Positions 32,986 to 44,900 of a stretch of DNA of 64,000 nt are shown piece by piece. How positions within the stretch are numbered: position 1 is the first letter of the stretch; every line of letters begins with the position of its first letter. Origin of the DNA: Euptelea pleiosperma (lineage: Eukaryota > Streptophyta > Magnoliopsida > Ranunculales > Eupteleaceae); the NCBI GenBank assembly GCA_035048495.1, contig CM068541.1:10299929-10363928 (forward strand), read 5' to 3'. The position numbers and the translations under genes were made by a program. Below the pieces are notes generated by a model. It saw only the letters and a program-made list of their open reading frames with translations. It made no database searches and had not been told where the DNA came from.

Positions 32986-35900
32986 ATGCGCATGTTAGCA
33001 TTCCCGCCAAAACAAATGCTCTCTTCGCGTCCCATGCTTCGTCTCCCTCCACCAAAACAACCACCACCAGTCCGTACGCTTCAATCAGAAACAGAAACAA
33101 CCTCTTATCGTTCCCTTCATATCTCGATTTCTACTTCACCTTCTCATTCCATTATTCCTAAACACAATTTCAAGTCTCCAAGAATTTGTTGTTTGTGTAA
33201 CTTTTCGGATTCTTCGGATTCGCCTTCTTCGTCAGATGATGATTTCGATGTAGAATTGGGACGATTGTTAGCGCTATTACCGGAGGAGATGCGGCGGAGG
33301 GTGAGGGAACATCCAGAACTCCACCACCTGATTGAAGTAGTCATGGATTTAGGCCGGAGACCTCTCGCTCGGTTCCCCTTTGGTGATTTTGTGTTATCTG
33401 ATCATCCGATCACGTTTCAGGATCTCGAGCATGCTACTTCTCAGGTGAGCGAAATTCTTTGACCGATATGATTGTGGAATTGCGATTGAGTTGCTATCTC
33501 CTGCTCGAGGCTCGAGCCCTTAGCTCAATTGGTTGATGTTCTGAAAATAGTGATAGATAGATGACACATTGACAATTTGGGTTACTCTCTAAATCTATTT
33601 TTGTTGCTTTGTTTAATTAGTCTCAATATGGATGCTAAGGCAAATGTAACCAAAGAATATTGGTAGCGTAATTTTTCCACTGCAAATATTGCTATTAAAA
33701 ATTTGCATATGCTTTGAGGAGTAGAATATGGAAGAAGAGCTAAGAAGAAAAAATCTGAAGCCTTTATGGTTCTTGCTTCATCCTCATCTAGTGAAAAACC
33801 TAAACAGGAAAACAAACTTTAGAAGAAAAAATTCAAGAGGAGAGGTACTAAATACAATTAGAAAAGAAGAAACCACCTTTTGGCACCTAAAGGAAACTGT
33901 TATAATTGTGGAAAACAAAGGCATCTAAAATTCAGTTGTCCTGTGGATCGACTCAACTACTCTTTGACAAGTGGCAAAATCCAAGGAGGACTTCACCAAG
34001 ATAAGAGAGATTAAAAGCAGATGGTCATCTTGTGTATATATGAAATAACACATACTGTAATGTATTGGGAATTGGAGAGATACCAAAGGAAACTACATAC
34101 TTCTCCTATGAAAGTGATGTTTTCAAAGGTTATTCCCAATAAACCAATTTCCTCAAGTAAATCCAGAACATACTTTCATTGAGACAAATTAATTCCAATC
34201 TTTCACAATGCAACTTCAATACTCATAAAGTACATTAGCTGTCAAAAGTTTTTAGTGTGAAAGTGTACGTGAAGCATGGTTTAAAAAGGCTTTCTGAGGC
34301 TACGCCTTGAGGCTCTAAGCAACAGCCTCGAGGCTATAGCCTCAGTGGTCATTTCTGAGGCTTAAGCCTCAATTCACCTAGGCTATAGCCTCGAGGCGCA
34401 CATGAGGCTATAGCCTCACTTGTACATGCTAAAACCCGAAACCGTAACCTTTGATGTGACCATATTTTGCGTTTTTGCCTTATTTTTCATAACTACATGT
34501 AAAATTTAATCATCTTTCCTAATTTTAATGGTTTGTTTTTGTTGTTTTTTTAATAATATGATTGAAGAAGATGAGGTTTTTTTTTGATCGGTAAAAGATA
34601 AGAGGAGTTTCTAAGAAACATGAGAGTAGTGGTAGTTGTAGAAAAGATCTGGCATTGAAGTTTAGGGTTTGTTTTTGTTATTTTTTAAGATTTGATATCA
34701 GCATTTTGGCATTCCCGACAACGTCGCTCATAAGGTAAAAGTTATAGCCTCCATTACTTTTATGCTTATTTAAGTTATTTTTTCACATGATATGTTGTTT
34801 CTCATTTTTATAGAATTAACTATTTTTTTTTAGAATTTTTAAGCATTTTTGTTTAAAAAAACAGAGGCTTAAGTCTCGATACCACCTCGAGGCTACGCCT
34901 CGCCTTTTTGAGACAAAACGCCTTAGTTCCCAAACTAGCCTTTTTAAAATTTGACGTGAAGAAATTGCTTCAAATTCTTTATACCCTTGACGCCACTATT
35001 GCACTACCTGTAATCATGATGTCATCAACATAGACAACCAAAACAATCTTCTCAGCCCTAGAACTCCGACATAATACAGAGTGGGCTGAGTGACAACTCT
35101 CAAACCAAACTAAAGTATACTGAACTTACCAAACCTAGCCCGAGGCGATTGTTTCAATCCATATATTGCCTTTCGTAATCTATACAGCCTATAAGACCCT
35201 TCCTGAGCAACAAATCCTAGTGGTTGCTCCATATAAACCTTCTTATCCAAGGTACCATGAAGGAACATTTTTGATGTCTAACTGGAAACAACCTAGAAAT
35301 AATACAAAAAACCAAAAGTGGCTTAAAACAAAGCTTGAAATGAAGGACATGGGAGAAGCATTTGAGCAATCAGACAAAAGGGATTAGTAAATCACAACTT
35401 GGGATTATATCTCACTTGAAATCATGGTGAACTAGAGAAGCTACAATATTGAGAGCATTGACGATTGAGTGGTTGAAGATTAACTAAAGAAGACCGACTT
35501 CTACTTTGATTGGCAGCTGAATCTTGTTGTTCAGATATCAATGACAAAGCCTGAGATTCTACCGAGTAGAAGTTCTTCAGTTCTGCACGTAGAGGAAAGA
35601 GAAGAGAGAAGATGGAGAAGATGGGTTATGTGTGTTAACCCTACACACGCCCCAATAAATCTTATTTATATTAATAAGTGTGGGCCCTTACATAAGTGAA
35701 AAAATAAGTACATAGAGACACCAAACAATAGCTAATAACAGAGACGTCCTTCAACACTCCCCCTCAAGTTGGGACATAGATATCAATCATGCCCAACTTG
35801 TCAAAGCACTTAGTAAATGGAGCCGATGCAACACCTTTCGTGAGAATGTCTGTTAGCTGAGCATATGTAGGAATGAAAGGAGTGCAGATAACTCCCGATG

Positions 35901-38900
35901 TCACTTTTTCACGAATAAAGTGATGATCCACCTCGATGTGTTTGGTCCTGTCATGTTGAACTGGGTTGTGGGCAATACTTATCGCCGCCTTGTTGTCGCA
36001 ATATAATGACGTGGATCCTTCTACTGGGAAACCGAGTTCTCCAAGTAACACCTTAAGCCACAATAACTCACAGACACCATGGGCCATTGATCGGAACTCA
36101 GCTTCTGCACTCGACCGTGCAACGACCTGTTGTTTTTTACTTCGCCATGTAACCAGATTTCCTCCCACAAAAGTACAATACCTTGATGTAGATCGCCTAT
36201 CATCTTGGGCTTCTGCCCAATCCGCATCTGTGAAACCCTCCACACGCATGTGGCCCTGATGACTGAATAGTAGACCACGACCTGAGGAAGATTTTAAGTA
36301 CCTTAAAATCTTGTAGGCAGCTTCCAAATGTGGAGTCCGAGGAGAATGCATATACTGACTAACTACACTCACTGCATATGCAATGTTAGGGCAAGTATGT
36401 GCCAGGTATATAAGTCCCCCTACCAATCGCTGGAAGCTACTCACATCCTCCAAAGGCTCTCCGGACTGACCATCGAGCTTATGATTTGCCTCAATGGGTG
36501 TGTCGACAAGCCGAGCTCCTAGCATACCAGTATCCTGCAGCAGGTCCAACACATATTTCCTCTGGGAGATGAAGATTCCTTTGCTAGATCTCGCAACTTC
36601 TATCCCTAGAAAGTACTTCAACTTACCCAGATCCTTGATTTCAAATTCCAATGCCAAGAACTCCTTCAACTGGGTCATTTCTGCAGCACAATTACCAGTA
36701 ACAATGATATCATCGACATATACAATCAGAATCGTCACATCTTCCTTATCATGTCTGATGAACAGAGTATGATCAGCTTGGCTCTGACTATACCCCATTC
36801 GCTTGACTGCCCCACTAAAGCGTTCGAACCCCGCTCTTGGAGACTGCTTCAAACCATACAAAGTTTTCTGAAGCTTGCATATTTTCTGTTTATCCCCAGA
36901 AAGTTGAAAGCCAGGAGGCGGCAACATATACACTTCTTCCTTCAAGTCCCCATGAAGAAAAGCATTCTTGACATCGAGTTGAAATAGTGGCCAAGACTGG
37001 TTCGCGGCAAGAGAAAGAATAACCCTGATAGAGTTGAGCTTGGCCATAGGAGCGAATGTCTTCTTGTAGTCTATCCCATAAGTCTGAGAGTAACCTTTCG
37101 CCACCAATCTTGCTTTGTACCGATCCACTGAACCATTAGGCTTGCATTTCACAGTGTAAACCCATTTGCATCCAACGGGTTTCTTGCCTCTTGGCAAGTC
37201 TACCAACTCCCAAGTGCTGTTTTTTTCCAACGCATCCATCTCTTCATACATTGCTTCTTTCCACCTGGGATGCTTTAGAGCTTCTGTAACAGATGAAGGA
37301 AGAGCAACCGAGGACAACGAGGTAACAAAGGATTTGTATGACGGAGATAGATTATCATACGAAACAAAGTTAGCAATTGGATGTTGGGTACAAGATCTTT
37401 TTCCCTTCCTAAGGGCAATAGGAAGGTCAGAGCAACTATCATAAAAAGAGGGAGGAACAGAGTGAGGATTTAGGTTACCTGGATCCGATGAGGATGACTG
37501 TTGGCCATGGAGTTCAGTGGTGATCTGTGTTCCGGGTCGACGCCTTGAGTACACCTGCAGCTCCCTCTGCTGGCTAGTACCCCTATCAATAGTATCAATC
37601 ACAGTCGGATTGGGACCACTGTCAGGAGCATCCATAGCCAATGGCAAAGAAACAGAATCAGATGAGACATGCCTTTCCTCACTATTAAGAAGCTCCCCCT
37701 GAGGAAAGGCAGGAGTGAGACCTGAAAAATAAGAGGCCGACTCCAAAAAAGTGACATCCATGGTGATGAACTGCTTACGGGAGGGGGGATGGAAACATTT
37801 ATAGCCTTTGTGTGTCGAGGAGTACCCCAAAAAAATACACTTCAAAGCTTTCGGATCCAGCTTGGTGCGATGCGGACTAAGGATGTGGACATAACACACG
37901 CAACCAAAGACCTTCGGGGGAACCAGAAAAGGAGGACTCGTAAGACGCAGCATGTGGTATGGAGTACGGAACTAGAGAGACCGAGACGGCATACGATTGA
38001 TAAGGTAAGCGGCAAGAAGAACTGCATCGGACCAATAGGTTTTAGGAACATAGTGCCACAGCAGAAGTGCACGAGCCACTTCCAACATGTGTCTATTTTT
38101 GTGTTGAGCAACGCTATTCTGTTGTGGAGTGAAGGCACAAGAATTTTGATGTTCAATGCCATGTTCAGCCAAGTACGACTGCAAACCCCCATACATGTAC
38201 TCCCCCCCTCGATCAGATCGGAGAATTTTAATGCATGTCCCAAACTGAGTAAGAACCATTTTGTGAAACTGTTTGAAGATAGAGTAAACTTCATCTTTTG
38301 ATTTCATGACAAATATCCATGTGCAGCGGGAAAAATCATCCACAAAAGAAACAAAATATCGATAGCCAAAGAAAGAAGTAACAGGGGATGGCCCTCAAAC
38401 ATCAGTATGAACAATGTCAAAAATAGATAAACTTTTATTACCACGAGGGGGAAAAGTAGTGCGACAATGTTTGGACAGCGCACAAATCTCACAATGAAGA
38501 TCAGACATGGACACTGACTTAAATAACTCAGGGAATAACACCCGTAAATAAGGAAATGACACATGACCTAAACGAGCATGCCAAGACATAAGATGCTCTT
38601 TATTGACACTATTGCTAAGACTACTAGACTGAAGGGCTGCAGAGGCTGTAGGAGTCGCATCCAAGAGATAGAGACCACCCACTTCACGTCCAGTGCCAAT
38701 CGTCCTCCTCGTGGCCAACTCCTGAAACACACAGTGAGAAGGAAAAAATGTTGTAGAGCAATTAAGGTTCTTTGTAAGAGAATTGACAGATAACAATTTA
38801 GTGGCAAATTTGGGAACATGAAGGACTGAAGGTAAAGACAGGCCAGAAGAGAGAGTGACACGCCTTTTCTCCGAGACAGAAGAAAGGGTGCCATCGGCAA

Positions 38901-41900
38901 TGCGGACTTTATCCGCACCAGAACACACAGAATATGAGAAAAAAGAAGATGACATACCGGTCATATGCTCTGAGGCCCCCAAATCAATGATCCAGGGTGT
39001 ACCAGTAGTAGAAGCGGAAGCAGAGACAAGGTTGGCAGAGCTAATGATACCTGATTGTGCGAACGTAGAAGCAGCAGTGGGACCATCCAGTTGGGCCATA
39101 AAGCGACGCAAGTTCTCTATCTCATCTCTAGAGAAGGGTGCTGGGGACGTAGTAGAAGGCTGAGGAGCAGCAGTAGAGGTGGGTGGCGACCCTGGTGTAG
39201 AATCCATAGTCGCACTGTGAGCAGTAGTGGGAGTCCCGGGTAGCTGTGGTGGTCGGCCATGAATTTAGTAGCACCGATTCTTGCTGTGGCCTTTACGACC
39301 ACACCCCTCACACACATGTAAGCTCCAACATCGATCCCTGGTGTGGCCTTTCTTGCCACAATGAGCACAAGTAGGTGGAGGACCCCCCTTGGGGCCACTG
39401 GTGGCGACTGAGGTTTTAGACTTGGGGGCTTTGGAAGTAGACGGGAAGGCAGCCAATGCGGACTTTTCATGGCCGGGAGAAGGAGACATGACCTCTCTGC
39501 GGCTGTCATCACTCTGAACATATGCATATACCTGATTGAGGGATGACAATGTGTCTTTACTAAGCAACTGGACACGGGCTAACTCAAAGTCAGCATTCAA
39601 GCCGGCAAGAAACTCATAACTTCGGTTTTGTTCAACCAACTTTCGATATTGCGAGCCATCCTCTGGGCACTTAGGCGTAAAGACCTGATAAAAGTCCAGT
39701 TCTTCCCACATACCACGGAGCTTTGCAAAATAATCAGCCAAGGGTAAATCACCTTGACGGAGGGAGGCAATACTCTGGCGCAACTGATACACACGGGCGA
39801 CATTCTGCTGTTGCGAATAAGTCTGGGCTGCTGCATCCCAGATCTCCTTAGCCGTGGAAAAAAACATGAACCCTCTGCTAATGTGGGACTCCATAGAGTT
39901 AAGGAAACAAATAAGAGTACCACAAAGAGTAACAATCCACAAAGAAATCAAGAAAAAACCTTAAAGAACAGATCTGAAGGTATATAGAGGAGAGAACGAG
40001 GCCCTCGATGTAAATCGCACCTGTTAAGCAACCACGGAGCAAGGGGTACGCCATAGAGCACCCAAATCGCAGCCAAAAGGAGTCAAAATATTTATAGAAA
40101 ACGTATGGTGAGTATGCATAGAGAAGGGAGTGCGTGGACAGCACTCCTGACCCAAAAAAAGTCGCCGGCGGTAGTATAGAGGGAGAGAAATCGATCCACA
40201 CGCTTCAATTCTCCATGGATTTGAGAGATCTACCTATGGATGTGTAGATAGGATAATAGGGGACCAAAACGAAGCAACAAGCCCCCCCAATAGTCGCCGT
40301 ATGGTTCCACAAAGCACTGAGAAGGAAAAAACGATTTTTGCGATTTTTTTTGAAAATCAGCAAAAACACATCGAAGAAGGCTCCAAAAAATCTTCAAAAA
40401 ATCACCAAAAATCTCCAAAAATCGAGATCTAGTAGAGAGGAGAGTTTCAATCTATCATCTCTACCTTGTCCGTACGGCTGATGACGTCAGCCGTACGACT
40501 GGATGACGTCAGCGAGGCTGCACGCAATGACGACACCTCTAGGGTTTCTCCAAACCTCTCACGATCTCGTACATAAATCCGGATAAGGATCCAATAACGA
40601 TTTGCTCTGATACCAAGTAGAAGTTCTTCAGTTCTGTACGTAGAGGAAAGAGAAGAGAGAAGATGGAGAAGATGGGTTATATGTGTTAACCCTACACACA
40701 CCTCAATAAATCTTATTTATATTAATAAGTGTGGGCCCTTACATAAGTGAGAAAATAAGTACATAGAGACACCAAACAATAGCTAATAACAGAGACGTCC
40801 TTCAACATACCGTTCTTCCAATAAGTGAAGCAAGAGTGTACTTTTTCTAGGTTGTACAATCGAAGTCTGGAATAACAAGCAATCTCTTGGGTTTTTTCGC
40901 TTAAGGTGATATTTCCTTTTCCAACATGGAGTTGTTGTAGACTTGGGAGATTTCTTAGGTCTCTCAACTATCGACAACCTTCCTAAGCTCGACGACACGA
41001 AGGATTGGATCAATGGTCCATATCATCTCTACAACCTTAACCTCAAGAGTTGTCTATTCAAGACCCAGTCCTTGCAGTGCTATAGGCTACATTTGTGTCT
41101 CTGTTGGGTTAATCTCACAGTTAATTCACTCCTAATGGGTGTCAAGTCAACCAAGTTATGTCTCTACAATGCTGACTTGGCTTGATCCCACTTCTTGGAA
41201 TCTTGCCTTTAATGAAAATAACACAAGACAAAAAGCAAGTAAAGGAAACAATTGTGTGTGCTGGCAATTTATCCTGATGGTGTGAGGATCTAAATATTTT
41301 CTAGTTTCGTACCTTAACACAAGTGGCTTCTTGATTGATGGTTCTTGGCTACACAACCACCCTACAGTTGATGTTCTGTACAACAACCATTAGTTTGTGG
41401 GGTTCAGTCCTAGCTTGTCCACCATAACAAGAAAGAAAAGAATTTAATATCTGGGGTCAATTTTTTTTTTCCAACTGTTTATTGATGCTCAAATGTAACT
41501 GTATTTGTAGAGTGGATATGTGATGTATTGGTCCATTTATACAGTGGTTCATCCAATGTGCTTGTATTGGTTTTAGTGTCTGAAGTTTCCTCCAAGACTT
41601 GGTTGGGAGAATCCATGAGTTGATCGTTCTAGTTTTAGACTCAGTTTTGTCTTGTAAGATTAATTGCAACTTTGTGTTGGCTTCAGTTTGAGTTTGGAAT
41701 TTTATTTAATTGATCAAATTCTAATACTCAGGAGTTTAGTAGTATTTCTTACGCTTCTGATTTTGCTTAGTTGGTAAAGTCTGTGCATGTGGATACCACA
41801 GACCATCAAAACCTGTCTCTCCCACAAACTTGCTTTCTCCTCCCTTGCCCTCTCGCCGAGATATGGGAAAGGAGGATAAGATTCTGTTGCTTTATTTTCT

Positions 41901-44900
41901 TTTATTCAGATCCTCTTTGTAGTATTGTTTGAGTTACTTGCAATTCCTCATTCTTGAAATAAGATGGTTGCTGCATGATGACAATTGGGTATGGGAAAGG
42001 AGTACAAAACCTTGACCACTTCGCTTACTAGAACCTCTTTTGCAGGTTGGTGACTTTGCTATTGACAACCGTGCAGGCATCAGCCGAACCTTACACCGTA
42101 TTAGTGCTATCAGAAATCGTAAGGGTGCAATTATAGGCTTAACTTGTCGTGTTGGTCGGGCAATATCAGGAAGTGCTAATTTGTTGCGGGATTTGGTTAA
42201 GGATGGGTCTTCTTTATTGCTCATCGGGCCTCCAGGAGTTGGAAAGACTACAATAATTAGGTCTGGTCTTTGTACTTGTTATAGCATCACAAACTTGTAA
42301 TAATCACTGCGTTTGGGTAAGCTTAAAGCTTATCTTAAGTAATTACCCAATAGCTTGAGTAAAGCTGTTTTGTCCGTTTGGTGACCATACAAGAAAAGTG
42401 CTTCTTTCTTAAAAAGCTCTTCTATAATGTTTGGTAAAGAAGTGTTTTTTTGGCGAAAAATACTTAAATGCAATTAAAAGGGTAGTTTTAGTATTACAAT
42501 TTTTTTTAAGGATAAACTTGTAAAGAAATTCTTTAAGAACGGCTTCTCGCAAAAGCAATTAGCAGGACCCCCTCAAAAACGGCTTCTGCTTATGGTGATT
42601 TGGGAGCTTGTTGGGCTTTAAAACAGTGCTTTTTAAGTTTTACCAAATGCATAGTTTTTTTTTTTCTTTGAGTGCTTAAAAACCGCTAAAAGCTGGCTTA
42701 TTGCAGTTTTTAAGCTTACCTAAATGCAGCCTAAAAAAGAAAAAATACAAAACTTTTCTAATCTTTTGTAAATAATTTAGAGTTGTAATCTGTGAATCCA
42801 AGGGTTAATCTTTTGTAAATAATTATAGTGATTGGGGGATGTACTATGATTACTGCCGAGCACTTTATAATTCTAAGATAGAAGTATCCATTTTTATTAG
42901 TATGAACTGGTTGGGCACGAGGATTCGGCTTTTGGTAACTTGAATCTCAAAAAACACTTCTACTTTTCTTGAGTAGGTTCGATTTTACGCTCTTCGTTGT
43001 TCTCCTGTGTCGATCTCCGTCTTCGGTGGACATCTCATTCTTACTCCTTTTCTTGATACCCTCTTTGCTTCATGCCTCCATTCTTCTGATTCCTTTTTCT
43101 TCTTCTTTTTCTGACCTGACCCTCGACACTTTCTGTGGACTATGGCAGGTCAGTATGCTTAATCATCAAATGCTTATCAGATGGTTCTGGAAAGTGGTCT
43201 TGGTTTCAATCCTCACTCCCTTTTTGCCTTTTCATCAATGTCATTTGGATTTGTGCAGTTCCAACTTCCAACAAGATAAATCTTTTAACAATATGATCCC
43301 TATCAGTGCTTATCTTCTGGCAACACCTATGATACCCGGATACTACAACATGACTGTTGTACACATATTGTATCGCGTTGATACCGATCCTGTTACCGGA
43401 TACTTCTATGCTACCGGTTTCTCATTTTCTATTATGCTGCTGTGTATTTTCTTAACTCCTAATAGTTTCTTTATTCCCTATGTCAATAGGAAGATATAAA
43501 TATGTATTATAACAAACTTTTGTTTGAAACTTTGAAATTGAGAAATTTCATTAAATGTTGTGTGATGTAAAAATTAAACAAAGACGCTTAGCTTGAAAAA
43601 CTAAAAATTAAAGCATGTCATAAACATATTGGATGGGATACCCGTATCTGTAGCCATTTCCTGGAGAAAATGAAGAAATGAAGAGACATATCCCTGTTTC
43701 CCGTACTAGTGTCCATATCCGTATCCGTATCTGGGCATCTTAGCTGGCAATTGTCTGTCCTCAGTAAAACATTCATTACGAAGAAACATTCAACTTTTTT
43801 TTTTTTTTTTTTTTGTGGCTTAGTTTGGAATATCTTTGAGTAGAGTTTTATTTTTCTAGTTACTGACAATTTGTTGTACTTGGAGGGGAACTATCTCCCC
43901 ACGGTGCATATTCTGCATGCTCCCGTAAGGAAAAAGGTTGGGAGTTAGGGAAACTGGTTGAAGTGGGTATGCTTGCTAAATTTATTGCTTTTATGGAACT
44001 TTGTATGTGGCATTCTGAAGAACTTATGCTTTGGTTGTTCATAAGTATATCAACTATCTATCCAACACATCCTTTGCAGGGAAATCGCTCGGATGCTTGC
44101 AGATGACTACAAGAAACGTGTGATGATTGTTGACACCTCCAATGAAATAGGCGGTGATGGTGATATACCTCATGCAGGAATTGGTAATGCTCGAAGGATG
44201 CAAGTTCCCAACTCTGATGTGCAGCATAAGGTCTGTCTTGTAATTCCCCAGATGTCCTTCCTATTTTTTGTTTTATTTACATCCAGCTGGAAAAGTCAGA
44301 TGACAAAAACTCTTTTTACCTCCATAGTTGTAGCACTCAACTCAGCATTGAAAGCAAAATTACATTGATCTCTTACATTAGATAACAATTCCATTGCCTA
44401 TCCGTTTCAGATTCCTCCGTGGGTATAGGTCCCAGGTATGACCATGGGTTAGGTTTAAGACTTGATTGACTGAGAAATCTTAGGGTGTACAGGGATGCAA
44501 CTATTTATAGTTACTTTTTTTTTTTTTTATATTGTATATTTCTAAATACTTCTAAACTTTTTTAATATTCAATGAACATTTCAACATAATGGTTGAGCCA
44601 TATCTTCATGAATCCCACTTAACCCATAGTAGCCATGGCATTTCATGTCAATGTGATTATACCAGGGGGATTTGAAGGATTGAGTACTACAAATGTATAA
44701 GATCCAATAAATTCAAGCATAAGTTAATAGGAGGTGATAGCTTTGCTATTTGTATCACAAATCCATGATTTAATTATGCCTATTGCTATTCCTTTTCTAA
44801 TTAAAAACAATAGTGATTCAATTGCCATGGATTAGCACCTTGAGAGGTATCTTTCTTTGACATTCAGGTTAAAGCTAAGCTTTTAATTATGCTTGAGTGA

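Larger units (their letters stand above)
35565..40807 (-). mobile_element. Ty1-copia LTR retrotransposon, 5.24 kb, antisense in SPD1-like intron 1
   Basis: Two 192-bp LTRs (35565-35756 and 40616-40807) flank the body, and TACCG lies on both sides (35560-35564 and 40808-40812) as a 5-bp target duplication. On the minus strand the LTR starts TGTTGAAGG and ends CTTCTACT, so its 3' end is not the usual CA. The primer-binding site TGGTATCAGAGC abuts the 5' LTR and a polypurine tract (TTGAGGGGGAG) precedes the 3' LTR. The order gag, protease, integrase, RT, RNase H defines copia. Hand comparison of the LTRs shows five differences in 192, all transitions, about 2.6 percent. With commonly used plant rates (0.7-1.3e-8 per site per year) that is roughly 1-2 million years, if such rates apply here. 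Confidence 0.93.
33445..42045. other. SPD1-like intron 1, 8.6 kb, filled with transposons
   Basis: Begins GTGAGC and ends TTTTGCAG. From left to right it holds a copia gag remnant (+), a copia reverse transcriptase remnant (-) split by a MITE-like element, a nearly complete copia element (-), a stretch of plain sequence (40813-41750) and a SINE-like sequence. These are listed separately. Confidence 0.85.
42261..44079. other. SPD1-like intron 2, 1.8 kb
   Basis: Holds a terminal-inverted element (42307-42729), a stretch of ordinary intron sequence with a 176-codon open frame (42969-43499) that shows no known family, and a tandem-word block (43617-43745). Confidence 0.7.

Noticed and set aside
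33505..33550. tRNA-like string CCTTAGCTCAATTGGTTGA
   Set aside because: It resembles a D-arm or A box only; no acceptor stem, anticodon arm or T-arm can be drawn around it.
35966..39243. Several plus-strand open frames inside the copia element
   Set aside because: They are antisense shadows of the gag-pol frame on the minus strand.
42969..43499. A 176-codon open frame in intron 2 of the SPD1-like gene
   Set aside because: Hydrophobic and Phe/Ser/Leu-rich, as expected from T-rich intron DNA, with no recognisable domain. It lies between two well-supported exons and has no promoter or splice support.
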